From a virus: a DNA stretch of 61,400 bases. The stretch lies in the IMG/VR virus record IMGVR_UViG_3300009502_000053, positions 1 to 61,400 of that record. One strand, written 5' to 3'. This document shows, in pieces, positions 39,465 through 48,581 of the stretch (position 1 is its first letter; each line of letters opens with the position of its first letter). The position numbers and the translations under genes are program-made. The notes under the pieces are model-generated. The model searched no databases. It saw only the letters and a list, made by a program, of their open reading frames with translations, and was not told where the DNA came from.

Positions 39465-42400
39465 ATGATAAACCAAAAGAATACCTTTGTCTCATTAGCA
39501 GAACAATTAGCACTCTTAAATAAGAATTCAATTGAAGTTATGACTAAACTAAATGACGTCGTAACTAGTAGAAATTCAGTTGTTAATGTTAGTTTGATGA
39601 ACAGTGATGGAACATCATCTACTTACCAATTTCCAACAGTAGGTCAGTTAAAAAATGAATTGGATATAGCCAATAGAAATATAAGAAAATTGGCTGGTCT
39701 TGCTGATTCAACAGCTTATGTATCAGATGGTACAACTATGAGAAGAGTTTATGTTGACGACTTAAATCGTGAACCAGAACCAATTGAAAACCTAAATACA
39801 GTATCAAAATTCGTATCAATTAATAATTCATTCTTTGAATCTCTTTCTAACCCTATGCTGGCTATTGAATTAGATTTGACTGATAAAATAGATAGAAAGG
39901 TAAATAAAGTATTATCTAGAAGATATATCATTGAATTTCAAAAAGATTCATCTGGGAATTATACAACAGATGGTTTAACATCTAAAAAAGATTTTGAGAC
40001 AAGATTCTTAAATAAGAATAATATTTCTATTGATGATTTAACAGTTTGGTATAATAATCCAAAAAATTATGGAGTGGTATATTATAATCAACCATATGAT
40101 GAGCAACAATTTGATTTAGATTATGAACAATTAAAATATTATGGTACTTTTGATGTTGTTGGTATTGATAATGATACAATTAATAAAAAATTATGGTATG
40201 TTTTAGGATCTATAACATATTATGATTATTCTGGTAATACAAATACATTATCAATTGGCGATGAATTAATTATTAATAAGAAAGATTCTTCAACAAAATG
40301 GATCATTAAAGAAGTTAGTACTGCCAAATCAAACTTTAGAGTTATTTTAGAAAGAACAGAAGGGTTAGAGCCTGTTCCAGTTATTTTACAAGCATTAAAA
40401 TTTTATAGTCCAACTTTATCTGACAAATCAATTAAAGTCACAATTGGATATGATGAATATAATGTGATTTTTATTAAACCAATTAATACTGATGCTGGAA
40501 TTGTTGCCTCTACTTGGTCATATGGTACTTGTTTTTATAGTAATGATTTAGTATTAGATACAAATGATACAGTCTCAATGACTAAATATTATGCAGAATC
40601 TGTGTATGATTATGGTGCAATATTAAAGGATATGATTGTTAAAAATATTCCTAGTAAATATGGATCAATTCCAAATGTTCCAGTTTTAGATAGTAGTAAC
40701 TTTAAAGTTGTTCAAATTAATAAACATTTGACAGATAGTGCAAATTCAACTAAACTTAAAGAGTTACAATCACAAAAAACATCAGTACAATCTCAGTTGA
40801 GTCAATTGAATGATGCTATTGCTCAAAAAACTAAGGAAGTTAGTACTAAGCAATATAAATCGGTTTCTGATAAACAAGCAGCACAAAATCAATTGAATTC
40901 TTTAATTGATCAACAGAGTTCTCAAACCAAATTATATACATCTATTGTAAATAGAATTAGTGCTGAAAACACTGGAATAGTTTCAACTGAAACACCAAAA
41001 TTTAGAATTCGTGGATTTTGGAGTTTTCCAGCGCCTATTGTCACAAACACTTCAGGACAGCAGCAAAAACAAGAAGTGATACAATTTAAGATTCAATATA
41101 GATATAGTGCTAAAGGCGGATCAGAACCAACCACAGAAGGTTTTAATCTTAATATGACTCAGACATTTTATACAAATGCTCCGACAACTGGTGATATCAC
41201 AGATCAAACTAAAGCATATACTAATCCTAGTGTTTCAACACAAAATTCAACTGTGACTGGTTATTTTTCTAATTGGATTCCAATAACAAGTGATGTTAGA
41301 CAGAGAATTTATAATAGTGCATTGGATGCTTGGAGTTGGGTATCAGAAGATGTCACTGATGCAAATGCACCAAATATAAATCAATTGGATATTTCAATAC
41401 AACAAAATGAAAAAGTTGATATTAGAGTTAAATCTGTTTCCGAAGTAGGTTGGCCAAATGCTCCGATTGAATCTGATTGGAGTCAAATAATGACAATTGA
41501 ATTTCCAGATGATTTATCACAAATAACTGATAGTTCTGCTATTTTACAAAATGCTCAAACTGAGCAAATTTCAACCCAATTGTTGAGTAATTTTAATTCA
41601 ATGGGTTTGACAACACACTTACAGCAATCATATAATGTTAATGACTTATATGTCGCTCATCAAGATGTAAATTTAGGTACATCTTACAAAGATGCTAATG
41701 GTAATGTTATAATGTTGAATGCATATTTGAAAATATTAACAGATAAAATATCAGCACTTGAACAAACTATATTACGTGCTAAAGGTGAACTTGTTGTTAA
41801 ATTACTTAGAAATTCTAATGAAATTTTAATAGATAATGGAGCATCAGTTAGTGTAGCAATTCGTTGTGAAGAATATGCAACATTATATGGTGGTACATCA
41901 AGAAAATACTATAATAATATTTATTCTATTGATGATTATTATTTGCAATTCGAAAACGCATCTACAAGTAATCAATTAGGATTACTTTCATATAGAAAAT
42001 ATATTCCTAGTGTTGCTGGTGATAATAGATTTTATAATACAGCAGTTGCTAACGGATCTTTAGCTACATATGTTGATTCACTTGATAAATTAAATCAGCA
42101 AGTAGATAATCAATTTATCTGGATATCTGATTCTTCTGGTACTAATCCTATTTATAATTCAGGTTTAACTAATGATGCTAATGGAAAAGGACAAGTTCTT
42201 TATTCACAAAATTGGAACCTTGGAATATCAAATACCTCAACACCATTTAGTATTTTTGATTCAGTTACTTGGAGCGGAATTACTATACCTAATCCTACTG
42301 ATTATGAAACTGATTTCCCAGTTACTGTTCACCCTTATATTGAAAATATCAATAATTATATTTATTCAGATAAGGGTGGAGTAAAACTTATAAATGCAGG

Positions 42401-42638
42401 TACAAAATTCACTTTACCAATTAAAATATTCTTTAAATTGACTAGTGGATCAACTGATACTATAGAATTTCCATCAAATATGTCAACATCACCTTCTGTG
42501 AATAGAAAATTAAGGATATTCTTAGAACAAGAAAGTGCCAGTAGACCATTTGAGTTTGAAGTTAGCTTCCAAATATTTAGAAATAAGACATATACAACAA
42601 GAACACTTAATAGTCCAGACACTTCAACAATGCTTTAA
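39465..42638 (+). CDS. Large virion protein, probable baseplate/tail component
   Basis: 1057 residues. A helical N-terminus (LAEQLALLNKNSIEVMTKLN), Tyr/Asn/Asp-rich beta regions, a coiled coil at about 425-500 (LKELQSQKTSVQSQLSQLND), then a fibronectin-like domain (FRIRGFWSFPAP ... WSQIMTIEF) and a C-terminal beta domain. Size, composition and position next to two other large structural genes and uvsY suggest a baseplate-type protein; no specific T4 counterpart can be named. Preceded by a TATATATAATA box. Confidence 0.75.
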   Translation: MINQKNTFVSLAEQLALLNKNSIEVMTKLNDVVTSRNSVVNVSLMNSDGTSSTYQFPTVGQLKNELDIANRNIRKLAGLADSTAYVSDGTTMRRVYVDDLNREPEPIENLNTVSKFVSINNSFFESLSNPMLAIELDLTDKIDRKVNKVLSRRYIIEFQKDSSGNYTTDGLTSKKDFETRFLNKNNISIDDLTVWYNNPKNYGVVYYNQPYDEQQFDLDYEQLKYYGTFDVVGIDNDTINKKLWYVLGSITYYDYSGNTNTLSIGDELIINKKDSSTKWIIKEVSTAKSNFRVILERTEGLEPVPVILQALKFYSPTLSDKSIKVTIGYDEYNVIFIKPINTDAGIVASTWSYGTCFYSNDLVLDTNDTVSMTKYYAESVYDYGAILKDMIVKNIPSKYGSIPNVPVLDSSNFKVVQINKHLTDSANSTKLKELQSQKTSVQSQLSQLNDAIAQKTKEVSTKQYKSVSDKQAAQNQLNSLIDQQSSQTKLYTSIVNRISAENTGIVSTETPKFRIRGFWSFPAPIVTNTSGQQQKQEVIQFKIQYRYSAKGGSEPTTEGFNLNMTQTFYTNAPTTGDITDQTKAYTNPSVSTQNSTVTGYFSNWIPITSDVRQRIYNSALDAWSWVSEDVTDANAPNINQLDISIQQNEKVDIRVKSVSEVGWPNAPIESDWSQIMTIEFPDDLSQITDSSAILQNAQTEQISTQLLSNFNSMGLTTHLQQSYNVNDLYVAHQDVNLGTSYKDANGNVIMLNAYLKILTDKISALEQTILRAKGELVVKLLRNSNEILIDNGASVSVAIRCEEYATLYGGTSRKYYNNIYSIDDYYLQFENASTSNQLGLLSYRKYIPSVAGDNRFYNTAVANGSLATYVDSLDKLNQQVDNQFIWISDSSGTNPIYNSGLTNDANGKGQVLYSQNWNLGISNTSTPFSIFDSVTWSGITIPNPTDYETDFPVTVHPYIENINNYIYSDKGGVKLINAGTKFTLPIKIFFKLTSGSTDTIEFPSNMSTSPSVNRKLRIFLEQESASRPFEFEVSFQIFRNKTYTTRTLNSPDTSTML

Positions 42639-42653
42639 AAATAACAACTATTG

Positions 42654-45600
42654 ATGATTAATAAAAGCTTTCAATTATTAAGAACAAATCCAGCACTGAC
42701 AACTAATGTTAAGTTAGTTGTCACTTCTGATTATAACCTATATTTAGAATCATTTGATACAAATAAACAACTATCAGATCAAAAATTTAAACACTTCTTA
42801 TTAAATAAGAATAATTTACTTGAAGATCAGATAATTAGATTCTATGATGGATTGTCATCACAAATTGCATTTGATGTTAAATATGATAGTGATAATGACA
42901 CCACATTCTCTAAATATAGCCAACAATTTGATGATATCTATTGGTCTGGTGCTAAAGCTGTTGAAGATAATTGGTACAATGAAGATTATGAATATTTTGC
43001 ACCATTGTTTATAAGAAAAGATAATTTACCTGAAGGATTTATTGTTTTAAGAGTTGATGAGCCTACACCATACGAAGAACAAGATAATGATTATAGTGTT
43101 AGTAAATTAAATAAGGATAATTTTTATAGTCAGGTAGTAGATAAATGGAAATGCGTTAGTTTTACTGATATGAGATATCAAAGTGATATTGGATATTTTT
43201 TATCTAACAATTATACAACTAATTCTAGATTTCCAGAAAAATCATTTGAACTAAATTTCAAACAATATGAATATTCTAAATTTTATGGAATAGATTATAT
43301 TAATGGAGTATATACATCAAAATCTAATTTTTTACAGAATTTATTATATTATGAACAACCACATTTTAAATTAGAAAAAGAAATATTGAATTCATTTAGA
43401 AGTAATGACTTGATATTCCCACATATATTAAATATGAAATTCTTATTTAATGATGTACCAGCAACACCAGATAATATCAAAAATTATTCTCTAAATAGAT
43501 ATTACGGATTTTATGTTGATAAACTAGAATTTATTACAAATTTGACATCTTATGTAACACCTGAATTGAAACAAGGATTAAAATTGAAGAATAATATTTT
43601 CATGAGTGGATCAACAAAACTTACAGAATCTCCATTCGTTGAAGGATTTTATTCAGATAAAACATATTGGATTCAATATAATAATGAATTTTATCAAGTT
43701 ACTAAAGTTTCAAATAGTTCTAACTATCAAGTAATTAGTACATTTGATATGAGTGCAGTTACGTTTAGTAGTGTTAATGATCGATCATGTTTTATTAATT
43801 ATATTCACGATAGTTATGATTACAATTGTAGTAAAATTCAGAATCCTTCAGGTTATACTAATTTCATATCTGGATACACATCAAATTTCAATATAGATCC
43901 ATATTATGAGAATGACCAGTTAAAAACTATGTTTGGTGATCTTTATATAATTGATATAGATGGTGTCCATCATATATTAAAGAAAAGAGGTACTGATTAT
44001 TTTGTACAAAGTGATTATGCTATAAATTCTTATCCAGATAAGTTAGAATATTGGAAAGGTGGTCAAAATAGTAAATATTATAAGGTTAAACCTATATATT
44101 CATATGGAAATAAGCCTATTGTTTATCCAGTATATAGATTGAGATTTAGTGATATTAAAGATTTTGATTTTAATAGGGTTAATACTGGCTTTGCTGATTT
44201 TGATTATGAGAAAGATACATATCATGTAACTAATGAACATAAATTGTATGCTGTTGATTATTCTAATGTTTCAGTATTGAATAAGAGTTTTATGGTTCAT
44301 CCAAGAGGTGAAGATGGACAATATCAAATTATGAATATATCATCAGAATATGTTGCTGATGATGAGTTATATGAAATTTCTTTTAATAATTTAACAGATA
44401 TTTGGAGAAAAAATCAATCTGTTGTTAAGTGGGGTTATGCTGGCTCAAATTCTAATTGTGATTATCCATATAAATTAAATAATTCAATAGATGTTGGTGA
44501 TATTTTTAACAGTGCTTGTGATACTAAGAGTAATGTTCCACACGAAACGGAAAAAAACTTAGATTACTTTTATAGAATAGGTAATTTTATAGATGATAGT
44601 AGAAATACTGTCAGATACTTAAATCAAACTACAAATATAGAAACAGATTTTTTAATTGATAATAAATTCAATTTAAGTACATATCTAAAATCTGATGTTG
44701 ATTATTTTGATTATTTCTTCAAAAATAAACAATTTTTCAGAATAGATGATTTAGATTACACTGGGTCAACTTTGAAGTATTCAACATTTCAAGATGGCGA
44801 TAAGTATTCATCATCCTATACTTTGTTCAAAGGATTACATCTTAGTGCCGTTAATGTGAGTAATATTTCTAGAGATGCGTCTGGAAAAATTGTAAGTATT
44901 ATTACAGATTATGGTAAAAATTATAACAATTATAAATTTGCTATTATTTTAAATGATGTTTATGATTATTATAGTGGAATTACTCATATTGGTTTGACTG
45001 AGAATGGATTAACTGGAAATACTATAATAGATAGCGGAACTACAGGTATTCATGTTTTCTTAAATGATAAATTTAAGAACATCTTAATTGTTATTAATGT
45101 TAGAATACCAATACAACAAGAATGGATAAACTTAAATAATGTTCCTGTTTTTGGTGAAAAATATGGACTTTATAATTCAAAAACACTTAATGGTATTAAT
45201 TTGGTGTCTGGTGTAACTGTAACATATGAATATGACCCAGCATTAATAACAGCAGCTAACTTCAATGATGCATTTGATGATATGAATACTCTATCAGAAT
45301 TTGAATCTGGTATAACCTATTATTATATTGATTCTAATGGTGTGTCAGGTTCAACTGGTCCGATAAATATATTTAACTCTGGTTGTACTATGAAAAATAC
45401 AAGTTGGGGTAAAGCAGATCCTCCATTTGTTTTAACTGTGGATGATCCAGAACTATTAGAAACAAAGAAACAATCATATTCAAAAGGTGCTCTAAAAGGA
45501 CCTTCAAGCAACATCTATGGTGAATATGAAATTTATTATGATGCAGATCAAAAACAAAAATATACAGTTGTTGAACCATTAGCAAGATATATGAATTTGA

Positions 45601-46061
45601 ATATTCAAGAGAATAATATGAATACTGTTTATGCTTCAAATAAAGTAGCAACTAACAATATAATATACAGATATAATGGTAGTTATGAACCAATATTTAC
45701 AGATATACCAATATTTAATAATACTTATATATATTCTGGTAATACTAAGCAATGGGACTCAAATTATAAATTTGATACATCAGTTGAGAATTTTGGTATG
45801 ATAGAAGAATTGGTTTATTCAAAAGTAAATCCAAGTATATCACCTCTTAAGTTGAAAGATACAGATAAAGATAAATCAATTTATCCAATGGTTGATGAAT
45901 ATGGCTATCAATATGGATCAAGATTTATTTTCAATTCATCTTGGGATAAAGATTTCTATATCATAACAAATTCAGATCAAAATATAAATAAGATGGCATT
46001 TTCAAATCTTAATCAAGTTGATTATATCATTGATCCAATACAAACAAAAAATCCAAGTTAA
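42654..46061 (+). CDS. Large virion protein, probable tail/baseplate
   Basis: 1135 residues from ATG 42654; the in-frame TTG at 42651 is not needed. It is Tyr/Asn/Ser/Asp-rich throughout with no transmembrane part, typical of phage beta-structural proteins. A conserved-looking N-terminal block contains VTSDYNLYLESFDTNKQLSD and EYFAPLFIRKDNLPEGFIVL; the C-terminus has NSSWDKDFYIITNSDQNIN. It lies 15 bases after the previous virion gene and 1 base before the next. Specific role unknown. Confidence 0.75.
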   Translation: MINKSFQLLRTNPALTTNVKLVVTSDYNLYLESFDTNKQLSDQKFKHFLLNKNNLLEDQIIRFYDGLSSQIAFDVKYDSDNDTTFSKYSQQFDDIYWSGAKAVEDNWYNEDYEYFAPLFIRKDNLPEGFIVLRVDEPTPYEEQDNDYSVSKLNKDNFYSQVVDKWKCVSFTDMRYQSDIGYFLSNNYTTNSRFPEKSFELNFKQYEYSKFYGIDYINGVYTSKSNFLQNLLYYEQPHFKLEKEILNSFRSNDLIFPHILNMKFLFNDVPATPDNIKNYSLNRYYGFYVDKLEFITNLTSYVTPELKQGLKLKNNIFMSGSTKLTESPFVEGFYSDKTYWIQYNNEFYQVTKVSNSSNYQVISTFDMSAVTFSSVNDRSCFINYIHDSYDYNCSKIQNPSGYTNFISGYTSNFNIDPYYENDQLKTMFGDLYIIDIDGVHHILKKRGTDYFVQSDYAINSYPDKLEYWKGGQNSKYYKVKPIYSYGNKPIVYPVYRLRFSDIKDFDFNRVNTGFADFDYEKDTYHVTNEHKLYAVDYSNVSVLNKSFMVHPRGEDGQYQIMNISSEYVADDELYEISFNNLTDIWRKNQSVVKWGYAGSNSNCDYPYKLNNSIDVGDIFNSACDTKSNVPHETEKNLDYFYRIGNFIDDSRNTVRYLNQTTNIETDFLIDNKFNLSTYLKSDVDYFDYFFKNKQFFRIDDLDYTGSTLKYSTFQDGDKYSSSYTLFKGLHLSAVNVSNISRDASGKIVSIITDYGKNYNNYKFAIILNDVYDYYSGITHIGLTENGLTGNTIIDSGTTGIHVFLNDKFKNILIVINVRIPIQQEWINLNNVPVFGEKYGLYNSKTLNGINLVSGVTVTYEYDPALITAANFNDAFDDMNTLSEFESGITYYYIDSNGVSGSTGPINIFNSGCTMKNTSWGKADPPFVLTVDDPELLETKKQSYSKGALKGPSSNIYGEYEIYYDADQKQKYTVVEPLARYMNLNIQENNMNTVYASNKVATNNIIYRYNGSYEPIFTDIPIFNNTYIYSGNTKQWDSNYKFDTSVENFGMIEELVYSKVNPSISPLKLKDTDKDKSIYPMVDEYGYQYGSRFIFNSSWDKDFYIITNSDQNINKMAFSNLNQVDYIIDPIQTKNPS

Positions 46062-46062
46062 T

Positions 46063-46788
46063 ATGAAGAGTAATTTAATGTTAAAAAAATTTAGTGTAAA
46101 TTCAGTTCCAGGTACAATGAACCAAACTGAGTTGAGAACATTTTTTGGTGGAAAAATTATTTACTCTGAAGATTCTATCAATATCAATGATGATTCTATA
46201 AGTTTTAGCCAAGTTGTTGGAGATTATAATAATGGATATCAATATTATGATAAAGATACAATTCCAGAAATTTGGGAGACTCAGTTCTTTGAGAATTTAA
46301 CAGACTTGAAAGATAACAATCAAAAGATATCTTTATATAATCAAACTGCATCTAATATGACTAATAATACAAGATGGCAAGTAGTTATTAATGGCTCAAA
46401 TATATTAAAGGATTATTTATTTTTCAAAATAAAAGAGCAAAGAGTATTTAAAATTATAAATGCAAACGAAGTTTATTCTAACAATATAAATAATGCAATT
46501 TATGATTATATCACAAATAATATATTTGGTAGATATAAATTAGATAAAATAGACTTTTATGTGAGTTATTATGATATAAAGAAACAAACTGAGTATGATA
46601 ACATTATGTTGCAATATAATCCTAAATTTAATGTTAATGTGTACAAAACTGAAAATATAACAAATAAAAGTGTGATTGATTATAATCCTTATAAGTTTGA
46701 TACAATTACAGTTCAATATAATCAATCAAAACCATCGAACCAATACAGTTTTGATTATTATTTTAACCTTAGTTTCACAAAAATCTAA
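46063..46788 (+). CDS. Virion-associated protein downstream of the tail genes
   Basis: 241 residues from ATG 46063 (MKSNLMLKKFSVNSVPGTMN), 1 base after the previous stop; an earlier in-frame start would overlap the virion gene by 44 bases. Composition matches the upstream proteins (Asn/Tyr/Asp/Ser-rich, ending YSFDYYFNLSFTKI). Probably co-assembled with them. Confidence 0.65.
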   Translation: MKSNLMLKKFSVNSVPGTMNQTELRTFFGGKIIYSEDSININDDSISFSQVVGDYNNGYQYYDKDTIPEIWETQFFENLTDLKDNNQKISLYNQTASNMTNNTRWQVVINGSNILKDYLFFKIKEQRVFKIINANEVYSNNINNAIYDYITNNIFGRYKLDKIDFYVSYYDIKKQTEYDNIMLQYNPKFNVNVYKTENITNKSVIDYNPYKFDTITVQYNQSKPSNQYSFDYYFNLSFTKI

Positions 46789-46810
46789 ACTAATACACAA
46801 TAATTCAATA

Positions 46811-46818
46811 TATAAATA
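46811..46818 (+). promoter_or_regulatory. T4-late-type promoter element TATAAATA
   Basis: Within AATATATAAATAAAA, 17 bases before the ATG of the uvsY-like gene. With T4 spacing, transcription starts near 46824 and the leader is about 12 bases. Confidence 0.5.
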
Positions 46819-46835
46819 AAAATAATGGAATAGCT

Positions 46836-47291
46836 ATGCCCGTAAATGAAGAAAATGAATATCGTACAAAAGTTTCTAAGGAAGTATTAGAATCCAGAAA
46901 ACTATGGAGTTCAGTTGTTAAAAATTTGTCTATGAGATTAAAAGGAGACATAAAAGATATTGTTGATGTTCAATCTGAAGCAATTAGCCATCGTCAGAGT
47001 GTTGTGGAAGAAGTTAATATCTACACTGTTAGAATAGCAAAACTATCTAAGAAAATAAAGAACTTACATAAACAAAGATTTGAATTTTATGCAACTTCTT
47101 ATCAAGTTAAAACAAATGGTACTGAAAAGTTGACGCTGATAAATGCTGACTTATCAGAATTTCAAGAATTTGTTGATGAGTTAGATGAGCATGTTAATTT
47201 TTTAAGAGAAACATCTAAGAATTTTGCAGATATGAATTATGGAGTTAAAAATAGAATTGAGTTGGCTAATATACTAGGAGGATTTAAATGA
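46836..47291 (+). CDS. uvsY: UvsY-like recombination mediator
   Basis: 151 residues, T4 UvsY being 137. UvsY loads the UvsX recombinase on gp32-coated single-stranded DNA. The pattern here is similar: helical N-terminus, KIKNLHKQRFEFYATSYQVK at the RxDYYSG position, LTLINADLSEFQEFVDELDE at the K/D-rich helix, and a C-terminal helix KNRIELANILGGF corresponding to the IKxxxDxxxFxxG end. Identity is low, so the call rests on pattern, size and position near uvsW, as in T4. Preceded by a late-type TATAAATA. Overlaps the next gene by 4 bases. Confidence 0.6.
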   Translation: MPVNEENEYRTKVSKEVLESRKLWSSVVKNLSMRLKGDIKDIVDVQSEAISHRQSVVEEVNIYTVRIAKLSKKIKNLHKQRFEFYATSYQVKTNGTEKLTLINADLSEFQEFVDELDEHVNFLRETSKNFADMNYGVKNRIELANILGGFK

Positions 47292-47608
47292 TACGCTCCA
47301 TTCAAAACCTTTACTCTGTTGATAAATTTATTAGTAAATCTATCTCTGGAACTTCTGGTACTGGCAGTTTTTCAAATGTGTCTAATGATTATATTACTGA
47401 TGAAAAATTGAAAATGTATGGTATAAAAGTTATATATTTAGCTAGTGATGAATATGGTGAAAAGTTATATATTAATCATTTAGATGATAAAGATTATAGT
47501 TATAATGCCACTGGTTTAGATATAAATAATCTTATTAGACAACATATTAATAAATATTGTATAAGAGAAGTTAGAAAAGAAAAATTAAATAGATTAAATG
47601 GAAATTAA
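47288..47608 (+). CDS. Unknown 106-residue protein with basic tail
   Basis: Ser/Gly-rich stretch at 20-32 (GTSGTGSFSNVSNDY), then an alpha/beta part and tail REVRKEKLNRLNGN. It is one of the few genes here with an SD-like AGGAGG 6 bases before the ATG, though that lies inside the uvsY-like coding end. No family is recognised. Confidence 0.6.
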   Translation: MIRSIQNLYSVDKFISKSISGTSGTGSFSNVSNDYITDEKLKMYGIKVIYLASDEYGEKLYINHLDDKDYSYNATGLDINNLIRQHINKYCIREVRKEKLNRLNGN

Positions 47609-47759
47609 AATTGAAAAAATAGAAATAACTGAGATATATACCAGACTTCGTATTACTCATGAAGGTAAAGAACACATATTTGATATATCAAGTAACGTGC
47701 CAGAAGCTGATATTCCCCAAATGGCGGAATATTATATTACTGAGATTTCAAGACAATGA
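47598..47759 (+). CDS. Small protein of unknown function
   Basis: 53 residues: MEIKIEKIEITEIYTRLRIT ... AEYYITEISRQ. One alpha/beta unit. It overlaps the previous gene by 11 bases and the next by 4, and fills an otherwise open gap. Confidence 0.55.
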   Translation: MEIKIEKIEITEIYTRLRITHEGKEHIFDISSNVPEADIPQMAEYYITEISRQ

Positions 47760-48007
47760 TGTACGGCAAGAAATATAATAAATATAGATTAGAAGAATTA
47801 GGTATTACTGTTTTAGAAGATGAAGATGATATTTGGAATCCATCATTAATAATTGAAAGTTCTGATGGAAGTTTTATGAGATATAATATTCATAATAATG
47901 TCGTTATTGATGAGTCTTTAGTTGATATTGCTATTGATAGATTTATAGTTCAACTTAGAAGAGAAAAAATACAAAAACTTAATGAGCAATTTAATAGAAC
48001 ATGCTAA
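47756..48007 (+). CDS. Small protein with basic C-terminal tail
   Basis: 83 residues (MMYGKKYNKYRLEELGITVL ... VQLRREKIQKLNEQFNRTC). The tail matches the RxEKLxKLN ending of other unrelated small proteins here. The next gene starts within its last 26 bases. Confidence 0.55.
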   Translation: MMYGKKYNKYRLEELGITVLEDEDDIWNPSLIIESSDGSFMRYNIHNNVVIDESLVDIAIDRFIVQLRREKIQKLNEQFNRTC

Positions 48008-48581
48008 AAGAGAATTTTTAAAATTAGGTTATAAACCTATTGAAGAATGTGAAAATGATCCAGATAAATGGATTCAAGAAAATGTATTAGAACTATTAGG
48101 AGTTTTTTCAAAACAAGGTCATTCTGGAAGTTCAGCACCGTACGTAATAAATATGTTCAAGAAATTGGCAAACTTTGATCCAATAGCACCTATAATGTGT
48201 ACTGATGATGAATGGAATAATGTTGGTGACGACACATTTCAAAATAATAGATGTTCAGCAGTTTTTAAAAAAGGAAAGGACGGTAAACCATATTATATAG
48301 ATGCAATAATATGGAGAAATCAAAATGGTTCTGGCTATACTGGTTCATCATTCAATTCAAAAAAAGAAAGAATACTTAGCAGACAATATATAAAAATACC
48401 ATTTCAACCAAAATCTTTTTATATAGATAGAATTGATTATGAAATTGCACCAGATGATTGGGAATCATATATTAAAGATGAATCTCAATTAAAAGAAGTT
48501 TGGGAATATTATGAGCATCAAGAAACCTTATCTTACGTGAGATTAAAAAAATTAAAAGCTATTAATGAAGTTCAAGCTTAA
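47982..48581 (+). CDS. Conserved phage protein of unknown function (HSGSSAPYV type)
   Basis: 199 residues. Segments WIQENVLELLGVFSKQGHSG, SSAPYVINMFKKLANFDPIA and MCTDDEWNNVGDDTFQNNRC resemble a protein widespread in tailed phages, usually annotated hypothetical. A middle part (YIDAIIWRNQNGSGYTGSSF) and KFYIDR-like segments are also conserved there. It overlaps uvsW by 17 bases. Function unknown to me. Confidence 0.7.
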   Translation: MSNLIEHAKREFLKLGYKPIEECENDPDKWIQENVLELLGVFSKQGHSGSSAPYVINMFKKLANFDPIAPIMCTDDEWNNVGDDTFQNNRCSAVFKKGKDGKPYYIDAIIWRNQNGSGYTGSSFNSKKERILSRQYIKIPFQPKSFYIDRIDYEIAPDDWESYIKDESQLKEVWEYYEHQETLSYVRLKKLKAINEVQA

